Shown here: one piece after another, positions 7,808 through 15,291 of the stretch
Layout: the number at the start of each line of letters is the position of its first letter
How positions within the stretch are numbered: the stretch's first letter is position 1
DNA from: Faucicola sp041855445
GTDB lineage: Bacteria > Pseudomonadota > Gammaproteobacteria > Pseudomonadales > Moraxellaceae
Assembly (NCBI GenBank): GCA_041855445.1
Contig: JBHAEG010000017.1
Coordinates: forward strand, 1-57,642
Length of the DNA: 57,642 nt
Reading direction: 5' to 3'
Notes under the pieces: model-generated
Told to the model about the DNA's origin: nothing
What the model saw: the letters and a program-made list of their open reading frames with translations, nothing else
The model's database searches: none
Translations under genes and position numbers: made by a program

Positions 7808-8164
7808 ATGACAACTATTACGATTTACGGTATTAAAAACTGTAGTACCATGAAAAAAGCGTTTACAAAACTTGATGAGATGGGTAAAACTTATCAATTT
7901 TTTGACTATAAAAAACAACCCATTGATAAAGAAAATTTAATATATTGGATAGAAAAATTAGGTATTGATACCGTATTAAACAAAAAAGGTACGACTTGGC
8001 GAAACCTTACAGAGGAACAAAAACAACAGGCTAACGCTAACTTAGCAGATGCTATTGCTTTGATGATGGCTTATCCAAGTATGATTAAGCGTCCAATTAT
8101 CGTAAAAGACTCTCATGTCATCGCTGGATTTGATGAAGAAAAATTTGAGTTATTATTAACCTAA
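7808..8164 (+). CDS. ArsC/Spx/YffB-family thioredoxin-fold protein
   Basis: This is a 118-residue protein of the ArsC/Spx superfamily (COG1393). It opens with ITIYGIKNCSTMKKAF, in which a single Cys stands where arsenate reductases have theirs. The second conserved stretch, KKGTTWRNL, and the later KRPIIV with a following GFDEE are the usual YffB signatures. The start at 7808 is chosen for its AGGA site and because the family N-terminus begins there; a longer frame from 7778 exists. YffB-like proteins are thought to act in glutathione-dependent thiol chemistry, but the substrate is not established. It lies between two terminators, so it is probably transcribed alone. Confidence 0.85.
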   Translation: MTTITIYGIKNCSTMKKAFTKLDEMGKTYQFFDYKKQPIDKENLIYWIEKLGIDTVLNKKGTTWRNLTEEQKQQANANLADAIALMMAYPSMIKRPIIVKDSHVIAGFDEEKFELLLT

Positions 8165-8170
8165 ATTCAC

Positions 8171-8203
8171 AAAAAAAGGGTATAAAAAAAATATACCCCA
8201 TTT
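8171..8203. terminator. Bidirectional terminator between the YffB-like gene and the ter-like operon
   Basis: GGGTATA (8178-8184) pairs with TATACCC (8192-8198), with A-rich sequence on the left and T-rich on the right. The genes converge here. Confidence 0.65.
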
Positions 8204-8225
8204 ACGATATTGAATTTTAATGTGA

Positions 8226-8816
8226 TTATGCGTGCGGTGCAATCGCTGGCATTAAATCATGAAATGTACGCCCTGACGCAGTTTCACCAATTGCGTGCAT
8301 TTTCCATTCACCATTATGACGATAAACTTTTGCTAAAATCAATGCTGTGTGACTGCCTTGTGCAGATAAATTATAACGGGCAACTTCTTGATTATTTGTT
8401 GCATTAATAATACGACAAAACGCATTTGATACTTTTTCAAAAGTTTGTCCTGTAAAACTGTTTACCGTAAACACCAATGATGATACGTGACTTGGAATGC
8501 GAGATAAATCAACATTAATCACTTCATCATCACCATCACCCGCTCCCGTACGATTATCACCCGTGTGAGTTATGCTACCATCTTTTGATTGTAACTGACC
8601 AAACCAAATAGCATCAACAGGCTGTTTATTCATGTCAAACATAATACAAGACGCATCAAGGTCAATGCTGTCATTGCTTCCACTACTAAACAATCCCCCT
8701 AAAAATCCACCAGATTTTGCAACGTCCCAACCTAATCCCATATAAACACGAGAAAGCGTTGTACCTGCTTCTTTATCTAAAGAAATTTTTTGACCCTTTT
8801 GTAAATTAACTGCCAT
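8226..8816 (-). CDS. TerD-domain protein, TerZ-like
   Basis: This 196-residue protein has one TerD domain. It shows the two calcium-binding acidic stretches of the family, SIDLDASCIMFD at about residues 50-61 and GDNRTGAGDGDDEVI at about 86-100, and the C-terminal YRHNGEWKMHAIGE. A glycine- and serine-rich insert (GGFLGGLFSSGSND) before the first acidic stretch distinguishes it from the other two TerD proteins here and resembles TerZ. It is the last gene of a five-gene minus-strand group, 20 bases after the AIM24-like gene. TerD proteins are linked to tellurite, phage and envelope stress responses; their biochemical role is not settled. Confidence 0.85.
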   Translation of the reverse strand: MAVNLQKGQKISLDKEAGTTLSRVYMGLGWDVAKSGGFLGGLFSSGSNDSIDLDASCIMFDMNKQPVDAIWFGQLQSKDGSITHTGDNRTGAGDGDDEVINVDLSRIPSHVSSLVFTVNSFTGQTFEKVSNAFCRIINATNNQEVARYNLSAQGSHTALILAKVYRHNGEWKMHAIGETASGRTFHDLMPAIAPHA

Positions 8817-8836
8817 TATCTAATCCTATCATTTAT

Positions 8837-9577
8837 TTAAAATAAGCCACCGCTACTACCACGACCACCTGAATTTGTACCTAAAATACTATTTAGCCAA
8901 CCTTGATAAGTATTACGGTTGCGTGAACATAAAACAACAGTACCACTGCCTGAAAATTTTAATACCATGCCTTCACCACTCGTGACTGCATTTATCATAT
9001 TACTTAAAAAACCACTACGCTGACTGGTCGAAGCAGATAAGCCATAGGTTAAATTTGTATCCCAACATACCACATGACCATTATCAATGATAACATCTTT
9101 CTCTGGTGTCACTTCAATTTCAAATAGCGAGCCAAAACCTGAAACAACCAGTTGTCCCGTACCTTGGGTTTGCATCACCATAAAACCGCCAGTGTCACCA
9201 AACAAAGCCCCACCAATATTACTTTGAACTTTTGCTCGGACATCAACATTGCTTGAGGCTGCCACAAACGCCCCATCACTTAAGGTATATTGACGCTCAC
9301 CAACATTTAAAATTTGCATATCACCGTCAAGAGTTGGAGCAAGTAAGCAATCTCCTTCGCCATGTACCGCTTCGATATATTGTTGAAACAGTGATTCATC
9401 ATTGGCAAAGCGACGCATTAATGACTGCATCAAGCCACCTTGTAGTTTACCTTTTAACTCAAGATTACTTTCCATCATCACCATTGCGTTAGCTTCACAA
9501 TAGATAGAATCTCCTTGCTTTAGGTTACAATGTAAAAATGGTTCAACTGTACCAAGTAAACTAAATGTTACTGCCAT
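8837..9577 (-). CDS. AIM24 / TIGR00266-family protein
   Basis: This 246-residue protein has the AIM24-like fold of repeated beta strands. Recognisable stretches are VEPFLHCNLKQGDSIYCEAN at the start, then GTGQLVVSGFGSLFEIEV and VIIDNGHVVCWDTNLTYGL in the second half. The C-terminus is a loose Gly/Ser tail (GTNSGGRGSSGGLF). Bacterial members have no settled function but recur beside TerD genes, as here, which suggests a shared role in a surface or stress complex. It sits between a TerD gene and the TerZ-like gene with short gaps, so the three are probably co-transcribed. No signal peptide is visible. Confidence 0.85.
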   Translation of the reverse strand: MAVTFSLLGTVEPFLHCNLKQGDSIYCEANAMVMMESNLELKGKLQGGLMQSLMRRFANDESLFQQYIEAVHGEGDCLLAPTLDGDMQILNVGERQYTLSDGAFVAASSNVDVRAKVQSNIGGALFGDTGGFMVMQTQGTGQLVVSGFGSLFEIEVTPEKDVIIDNGHVVCWDTNLTYGLSASTSQRSGFLSNMINAVTSGEGMVLKFSGSGTVVLCSRNRNTYQGWLNSILGTNSGGRGSSGGLF

Positions 9578-9656
9578 ATTTTTCCAATCAAAATTATACT
9601 TTTGTATTGATGATAGAGAAACATCAAATCTTCTCTATCACCCTTGCAGTTAAAAA

Positions 9657-10232
9657 TTATACTGCAACACCGTATGAGCTAGCTAAAGGCCCTAAACCAC
9701 CTGCAAAACCTTGTCCAACTGCACGGAATTTCCATTCACCATTATGTTTATACAATTCACCAAAAATCATCGCTGTTTCTGTGCTACTATCTTCTGATAA
9801 ATCATAACGGGCAATTTCAACATTACCATTGTCATTAACAATACGAATGTAAGCATTTGCAACTTGTCCAAAATTTTGATTACGAGCTTGACCATCATAA
9901 ATCACTGCACAAATAGCAATCTTAGTGACATCAGCAGGTACTAAAGGCAAGGTTACTTTGATAGTTTCATCATCGCCGTCACCTTCACCCGTACGGTTAT
10001 CACCTTTATGTTCAACAGAGCCATCAGTTGATTTTAAATTATTAAAGAAAATAAAATCTTGGTCATGACGAACACGTCCTGCCTCATTTAATAAAAAGGC
10101 AACTGCATCTAGGTCAAATGCTTGACCATCAGTTGCACGAGGGTTCCAACCCAAGCCAACTGTTAAATGGGTTAAATTTGGGGCTTCTTTTGATAAATTA
10201 ACATTGCCACCTTTGGTTAAGCTAATAGCCAT
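9657..10232 (-). CDS. TerD-domain protein (TerD/TerE-like)
   Basis: This is a 191-residue, single-domain TerD protein. It starts MAISLTKGGNVNLSKEAPN, the standard TerD/TerE opening, and carries the acidic metal sites FDLDAVAFLLN (about 42-52) and GDNRTGEGDGDDETI. It is plainly paralogous to the protein at 11578-12156: the two share the opening, the FIF-N-LKS stretch, the NFGQ-ANA-IR stretch and the FGE-Y-NEWKFRAVGQG ending. It lies 79 bases before the AIM24-like gene. Gene symbols are left out because TerD and TerE cannot be separated by eye. Confidence 0.9.
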   Translation of the reverse strand: MAISLTKGGNVNLSKEAPNLTHLTVGLGWNPRATDGQAFDLDAVAFLLNEAGRVRHDQDFIFFNNLKSTDGSVEHKGDNRTGEGDGDDETIKVTLPLVPADVTKIAICAVIYDGQARNQNFGQVANAYIRIVNDNGNVEIARYDLSEDSSTETAMIFGELYKHNGEWKFRAVGQGFAGGLGPLASSYGVAV

Positions 10233-10388
10233 AAAATCAATATCCTTGTGTTAAAAAAAAAATATAAAATTCATTTATTAAAATAATGAGCGAGCCTTGA
10301 CTCATCATTACTATACTAAACGAAATTCATTTCGTCTATCAAATACTGTTGTAAAAATGTGTCAAAGCCTGTCTATCATTTAAACCAA

Positions 10389-11450
10389 TTATTTATTTTG
10401 CAACGCTTCACGTTTACGATGCTGAATTGACTCAATGACTGCCCAAATAATAAAGGTAATACCAATTAGACCTGTAACAATTTCTGGTACATGGAATTTC
10501 ATCGATAACAACATAATAATTGCTAACGCCCCAATTGCATAATGAGCTCCATGCTCAAGATATATAAACTCATCAAGTGTGCCTTTTTCTACCAAGAAGA
10601 TAGTCATCGAACGTACAAACATTGCACCAACTGCCAAGCCTAACATGATAATAATCACATCATTAGTGATTGCAAATGCTCCAATCACACCGTCAAAACT
10701 AAATGATGCGTCTAATACTTCAAGATATAAAAAGCCTGCAATACCACCTTTGGCAATCGCTCCCATCACCTCTTTACCATCAACGCCAGCTTCTTCTTCA
10801 TCATCGTCAGAGCCTTCTAACATACTGGATAAGACATTTACCCCAAGATATACCAAAATTCCCCAAAATCCAGCCATTAATACAACAGCTTTTTTCGCTT
10901 CATCAACCCATAACAATGAAATTGATAAAATTACCATCGCAACAAACACACTCATGGCATCAACTTTACCAAATCTTGCTAAACGCTCTTCTAGCCATGT
11001 AAACCAGTGAATATCTTTATCATCAAACACAAAGTTTAAAAACACCAATAATAAGAACATGCCACCAAATGCCGCAATCTCTGCATGATGCTCCATTAAT
11101 TTAGCAGAATATTCTTTAGGATTATTCAATGCCAGTTGTACCACTTCCATCATACCCATATCGGCAGTGACCGCAACAATCACAATTGGGAAAACTAGTC
11201 GCATACCAAATACCGCAATCAGCATACCAACAGTTAAGAAAATCGTTTTCCAAAACTTATCCCAATGCTTTAATACAGAGGCATTCACTACCGCATTATC
11301 AAATGATAATGAAATTTCCATCAGTGCCAAAATTAATGTAATAAATAATGCTGACAGCATCGCTGTCATACCACCATGCGAAAATCCCCACCAACCTGCG
11401 ATAAGTAACGCAACTATGGTAAAGACAATATCAAAATAAAAATGTCTCAT
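10389..11450 (-). CDS. DUF475 / TerC-like integral membrane protein
   Basis: This is a 353-residue membrane protein with about nine to ten hydrophobic helices. The family mark SLSFDNAVVNA (with the FDN acid) lies in the second or third helix and a second SFDGVIGAFAITND near residue 255, both typical of TerC-type proteins. An acidic loop (EGSDDDEEEAGVDG) sits in the middle. The start at 11450 (MRHFYFDIVFT) is preferred over one 54 bases upstream because AGG lies 6 bases before it. TerC homologues are implicated in metal ion (manganese) export or in stress complexes; this one lies between two TerD genes. An inverted repeat ACGAAA-TTCA-TTTCGT (10319-10334) follows it. Confidence 0.85.
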   Translation of the reverse strand: MRHFYFDIVFTIVALLIAGWWGFSHGGMTAMLSALFITLILALMEISLSFDNAVVNASVLKHWDKFWKTIFLTVGMLIAVFGMRLVFPIVIVAVTADMGMMEVVQLALNNPKEYSAKLMEHHAEIAAFGGMFLLLVFLNFVFDDKDIHWFTWLEERLARFGKVDAMSVFVAMVILSISLLWVDEAKKAVVLMAGFWGILVYLGVNVLSSMLEGSDDDEEEAGVDGKEVMGAIAKGGIAGFLYLEVLDASFSFDGVIGAFAITNDVIIIMLGLAVGAMFVRSMTIFLVEKGTLDEFIYLEHGAHYAIGALAIIMLLSMKFHVPEIVTGLIGITFIIWAVIESIQHRKREALQNK

Positions 11451-11577
11451 ATAATACCTATTAATAAATATAAAAAAAGTGGCGAATAACACCACTTTAT
11501 TCAACAGAATATTGCAATAAAATTAACATAAATTAAAGTATGATTATGTTACTAACTGCAAACAAATTTTAACCAAG

Positions 11578-12156
11578 CTAACCAATTTGAACGCCATATT
11601 GACTGCACATGGCTGCTAAACCACCTGAATAACCTTGCCCAACTGCACGGAATTTCCATTCATTGTTATAGCGATACACCTCACCAAACACCATGGCTGT
11701 TTCAATTGAATAATCTTCTGCTAAATCAAATCGCACCACTTCATTTCCTGTGTCTTCATTCACTACCCGAATAAACGCATTAGCGATTTGTCCAAAGTTT
11801 TGACTACGAACATTAGCATCATGAATGGTCACAGTAAGAATAATTTTTTCAATATCAGCAGGTACTAAGGATAAATTAACCTTAATTACCTCATCATCAC
11901 CATCACCTGCCCCTGTGCGGTTATCCCCCATATGTTCAACCGCTCCATTATCCGATTTTAATTGATTATAAAAAATAAAATCATGGTCACCACGCACACG
12001 CCCTGTTGCTGATAATAAAAACGCACTGGCATCAAGGTCAAATTCTGAACCTGAAGTCACTCGCTCGTCCCAGCCCAAACCAATCAACAACTTCGTTAAG
12101 CTTGGGTCAGTTTTTGTTAATGATAAATTACCACCTTTATTCAATGAAATCGCCAT
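11578..12156 (-). CDS. TerD-domain protein (TerD/TerE-like), first gene of the group
   Basis: This 192-residue TerD protein has the opening MAISLNKGGNLSLTKTDPS and the acidic sites FDLDASAFLLS and GDNRTGAGDGDDEVI. It is a paralogue of the protein at 9657-10232. It is the promoter-proximal gene of the minus-strand ter-like set (TerD, DUF475, TerD, AIM24, TerZ-like). The 127-base gap to the DUF475 gene could hold a second promoter. The set lacks terA, terB and terF, so resistance to tellurite should not be assumed. Confidence 0.9.
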   Translation of the reverse strand: MAISLNKGGNLSLTKTDPSLTKLLIGLGWDERVTSGSEFDLDASAFLLSATGRVRGDHDFIFYNQLKSDNGAVEHMGDNRTGAGDGDDEVIKVNLSLVPADIEKIILTVTIHDANVRSQNFGQIANAFIRVVNEDTGNEVVRFDLAEDYSIETAMVFGEVYRYNNEWKFRAVGQGYSGGLAAMCSQYGVQIG

Positions 12157-12264
12157 AAACTTAATCCTTTTTGTGACTTGAAAATTGATTTATAATGGTA
12201 AAATTATCATACTTTTACTAACTTTAGCAAATGTTTTCAATTATGTTCGACATAAGGTGTAATT

Positions 12265-12798
12265 ATGCTATATCAATGGCAAGGTAAACAGCCACAGTAT
12301 CAATCCCCATTTTCAGGATGGGTCGCCGATAACGCAAGCGTCATTGGGGAGGTACATCTTGGGGAACGAGTCAGTATTTGGTTTGGAGCGGTTATTCGTG
12401 CAGATAATGCGCCGATTTATCTTGGAGATGATACCAACATTCAAGAAAACTGCGTCATTCATACTGATGCAGGATTAATCGTGAAAATTGGACAAGGGGT
12501 CACGGTTGGTCATCTTGCCATGTTACATGGTTGTACTATTGGCGATAACAGTCTGATTGGCATTGGTGCAATTGTACTCAACAATGCCAATATTGGAAAA
12601 AATTGTATTATTGGAGCAAATGCACTGGTAACAGAAAATATGCAAATTCCTGATAATTCTCTGGTTGTTGGTAGTCCTGCCAAAATTATCCGTACCCTAA
12701 ATGATGACAAAGTCGCCATGTTAAAATTATCTGCAATGCACTATGTGGAAAAAGCTCAAAGTTTTAAACAAGGCTTACAGGCAATTGACTGGCGATAA
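12265..12798 (+). CDS. Gamma-carbonic-anhydrase-like hexapeptide-repeat protein (YrdA type)
   Basis: This 177-residue left-handed beta-helix protein is built of hexapeptide repeats and closes with a C-terminal helix. The three histidines that bind metal in gamma carbonic anhydrases are in place at residues 66 (ENCVIHTD), 83 (GHLAML) and 88 (LHGCTIG). Members form trimers with metal at the subunit interface; many YrdA/PaaY-like proteins have weak or unknown activity, so hydration of CO2 is not certain. The gene is divergent from the ter-like operon and ends at a bidirectional terminator. Confidence 0.85.
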   Translation: MLYQWQGKQPQYQSPFSGWVADNASVIGEVHLGERVSIWFGAVIRADNAPIYLGDDTNIQENCVIHTDAGLIVKIGQGVTVGHLAMLHGCTIGDNSLIGIGAIVLNNANIGKNCIIGANALVTENMQIPDNSLVVGSPAKIIRTLNDDKVAMLKLSAMHYVEKAQSFKQGLQAIDWR

Positions 12799-12832
12799 TG
12801 ATAATTGAAAAACAATGATTAAAACATTTACA

Positions 12833-12861
12833 TTTAGATGGTAAATTTCATACCATCTAAA
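12833..12861. terminator. Bidirectional terminator between convergent genes
   Basis: TTTAGATGGTA (12833-12843) pairs perfectly with TACCATCTAAA (12851-12861) around a 7-nt loop. It overlaps the stop region of the minus-strand gene. Confidence 0.75.
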
Positions 12862-13429
12862 CAAACAAAATCATTGCCAGCCAACACGTCATCATCACTA
12901 ACAGAGCAAAGCCTATTGATTTTAAAATGTCGTAACCAATACTTGCCTGATTAATATCATCATAATTATGCTGACGAAACAACATAAATAATCCATCAAG
13001 AGCTTTTGTATCAAACAACAATGCTAATACAAACCCCAACACTGTCATTATTGGCAAAAACAACCAAGATAATCCCATAAATACAGGGTCTATCACCACC
13101 TTTACCAAATGAATTAATACATCGATGACCAATCCAATCGCTGTGTAAATAGCTGTCACTAATCCAATATTCAGCAAACGCCCAAATAAAGAGGGTGATG
13201 TTACATCACGGGATTTTCTAGGTGTTTTTGTAACTGTACGTTGAGTAATTGATGACGTTGATATTTCAGTCACGATGTGACTTGTTGTCGTATGTTGATT
13301 ATCTGGATTTAACGATAATGATTTTGAATGATTTTGCACAAAGATTTGTTTTGTAAAATCATGGGTTGTATGTGGGGCATGACTATGATGGTTATTCTGC
13401 AATACATTTCGTGGTATAGTTGCTTTCAT
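12857..13429 (-). CDS. Hypothetical inner-membrane protein
   Basis: I do not recognise this 190-residue protein. The first 85 residues are polar, rich in Thr, Ser and His, with a basic patch (TPRKSRD). Then come three to four hydrophobic helices (LLNIGLVTAIYTAIGLVIDV, a second pair around LSWLFLPIMTVLGFVLALLF, and SIGFALLVMMTCWLAMILFV at the very end). The start at 13429 is chosen because AGGTGA lies 4 bases upstream; a longer frame from 13459 is less likely. It is a single gene between two terminators, so the context gives no hint of function. Confidence 0.65.
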   Translation of the reverse strand: MKATIPRNVLQNNHHSHAPHTTHDFTKQIFVQNHSKSLSLNPDNQHTTTSHIVTEISTSSITQRTVTKTPRKSRDVTSPSLFGRLLNIGLVTAIYTAIGLVIDVLIHLVKVVIDPVFMGLSWLFLPIMTVLGFVLALLFDTKALDGLFMLFRQHNYDDINQASIGYDILKSIGFALLVMMTCWLAMILFV

Positions 13430-13480
13430 TGTTTCACCTAAAATCAATCCCAGATACATTTAAGATATGTATCATCATAC

Positions 13481-13509
13481 AGGCTAATTGTTAATAAATC
13501 AATTAGCCT
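13481..13509 (-). terminator. Terminator after the MltB-type gene
   Basis: AGGCTAATTG (13481-13490) pairs perfectly with CAATTAGCCT (13500-13509). It lies just after the minus-strand transglycosylase stop. Confidence 0.65.
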
Positions 13510-13524
13510 ATATTTAATTTTATT

Positions 13525-14910
13525 TTATCTTAATAAAGATGCGGTGGTTCTTTGAGAAATAAAACCATCTGGAATTTGGTTGTTATCTGCTTGCCAGCGT
13601 TGGAACGCTTTGCGAGTATTCGTACCAATAATACCATCTGTCCCTTGCGTATCATAGCCAGCATTAGTAAGTCTTTGTTGTAAACGGGTTACTTGTGTGC
13701 TTGATAATGGCTGTTCATAACGAGGCCAAGATTTTTGCAAGCCACCACGTCCTGCAATCGCATTACCCAATAAACTGACCCCTAACGCATAACTTGATGA
13801 ATTATTATAGACTTTAATCGTTTGAAAGTTTTGACTAAGCAACAAGGCAGGACCGTCATGCCCTGCAGGTAACCACAGTTCTAACATTGTATTATCTGTT
13901 AAATAATTATTGCTTGGTACTTGAAAACCTTGACTTCGCCATTGAGCGAGTGACTGTTTTGCCCCAATTGTTGAATAATCAAAAGAAGTCGGCAATTTCA
14001 CTTCATAAAATGGAGCAAGACCACGCACCCAACCAGAATTGCTTAAATAGCTAGCTGTTGAACTTAACGCATCAGCTGTTGCCCAAGGACTACGTTGTCC
14101 ATCTCCATTGCCATCAACGCCTTCTTTTAGCCATGTTGTTGGGATAAATTGAGTTTGCCCCATACCACCAGCCCAAGAACCTTTTAACTGCGACCAAGAC
14201 AAATCTCCTCGCTGTAATAGCTGTAATAATGCCAATAATTGCTCTTCTGCAAAGTTTTGTCTTCTTCCATCATATGCTAATGTTGATAATGCACTTGGTA
14301 AATAGGTATTACCTGTACCCTGCCCATAGGAAGACTCCATTCCCCAAATTGCCGTAACAATTTCGGCTGGCACGCCATATTGACTTTCAAGACGAGTTAA
14401 TAAATTACGTTGATTAGCAAAATTCTTTTGACCTTGTTGCACACGTCCGCCAGATACGGCCGAATCGGCATATTCCCATGGCATTTTTGAAAATTCTGGT
14501 TGCTTTTTATCCAAAGAAACAATTTGTGAACTATATTGAGCAGAGTCTAATAAACGTTGCACATCAGACGCTCGATGTCCTGATGCAGTCGCTCTTTGTA
14601 AAAAATCCGCCTTCCAATCAGCAAAACTGCTGTATTGTTTATTCTGTGTTGGTTGAGTGACTGGTTCTGTTGTGGGTGGCGGTGTCACAGGTTGTGGTAC
14701 TTGAGCGACAGGAGCAGATGGCTGTTCAACAGGGGTCACGATTTGAGGCTGAGCTGGTTCAGGCTTTGCTACAGGTGTCGTACTGGCAGGCTCAACTTTT
14801 ATCACCGAAATTGGTTTTTTAGTTTCTGGTGGTCGGGTCGATTGTTGAGAAGTACTACAAGCTGTCAAAAAAAGTGAGATAAATAATACAATGGGTAAAT
14901 TTTTAGTCAT
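13525..14910 (-). CDS. Lytic murein transglycosylase B-like lipoprotein with peptidoglycan-binding domain
   Basis: This enzyme cleaves peptidoglycan glycan strands to give anhydro-muropeptides. Of 461 residues, the first 18 are a lipoprotein signal with lipobox LTAC (Cys18). A Pro/Gln/Val-rich linker follows (about 25-90), then an MltB-type SLT_2 domain (about 95-385) with the catalytic Glu in IWGMESSYGQGTGN and the family stretch SWAGGMGQTQFIPTTW. A PG_binding_1 domain is at the end (about 402-461, RLQQRLTNAGY, TDGIIGTNTRKAFQRWQ). The C-terminal binding domain matches the longer MltB-like forms of Pseudomonas and Acinetobacter. It is likely anchored in the outer membrane facing the periplasm. 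Confidence 0.92.
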   Translation of the reverse strand: MTKNLPIVLFISLFLTACSTSQQSTRPPETKKPISVIKVEPASTTPVAKPEPAQPQIVTPVEQPSAPVAQVPQPVTPPPTTEPVTQPTQNKQYSSFADWKADFLQRATASGHRASDVQRLLDSAQYSSQIVSLDKKQPEFSKMPWEYADSAVSGGRVQQGQKNFANQRNLLTRLESQYGVPAEIVTAIWGMESSYGQGTGNTYLPSALSTLAYDGRRQNFAEEQLLALLQLLQRGDLSWSQLKGSWAGGMGQTQFIPTTWLKEGVDGNGDGQRSPWATADALSSTASYLSNSGWVRGLAPFYEVKLPTSFDYSTIGAKQSLAQWRSQGFQVPSNNYLTDNTMLELWLPAGHDGPALLLSQNFQTIKVYNNSSSYALGVSLLGNAIAGRGGLQKSWPRYEQPLSSTQVTRLQQRLTNAGYDTQGTDGIIGTNTRKAFQRWQADNNQIPDGFISQRTTASLLR

Positions 14911-15245
14911 CGCTAGTCGCTCAATTTATCACATTAACGGTTCAAATAAAGGTCTGTAAACAAAAGCCAGCCTATATTGCTAAAGTTGTTGAGTATCTGC
15001 AAAAAATATGCAATATCTTTGATTTTTCGTGAAAAACTCAATAATCGCTAATGTTAAACAAAAAGAAAATAATTTACAAAACATTTTATCGTATATATTG
15101 ATGTTTCATGTATTTTTTTTGAATAACGATTGTATAAACTGTAAAAAAATTCATGATAAGCGGAAAAAAACGGCAACATCTGCGATGAAAATGACAAAAA
15201 TTATCTATAACGCCATTTTTTGACATACAAAAGTTAAATAAAAAA
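14911..15245. other. Non-coding stretch between mltB-like gene and rne
   Basis: These 335 bases lie upstream of the MltB-type gene and downstream of rne. They are AT-rich and I see no gene. A 64-codon frame at 15029-15223 has no ribosome site and AT-driven composition and is not accepted. Confidence 0.5.
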
Positions 15246-15272
15246 AGCAGTTCAACGTTGAACTGCTTTTTT
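15246..15272. terminator. Strong terminator after rne
   Basis: A perfect 22-bp palindrome (AGCAGTTCAACGTTGAACTGCT) is flanked by A and T runs, so it could act on both strands; rne ends at 15292 on the minus strand. Confidence 0.85.
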
Positions 15273-15291
15273 GCATCACTAAACAAACTGA

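Noticed and set aside
8226..12156. Calling the operon a tellurite-resistance operon
   Set aside because: terA, terB and terF are missing and TerD-domain proteins have wider roles.
15029..15223. A 64-codon plus-strand frame in the AT-rich gap
   Set aside because: No ribosome site, AT-driven composition (Lys/Asn/Ile rich), no context.
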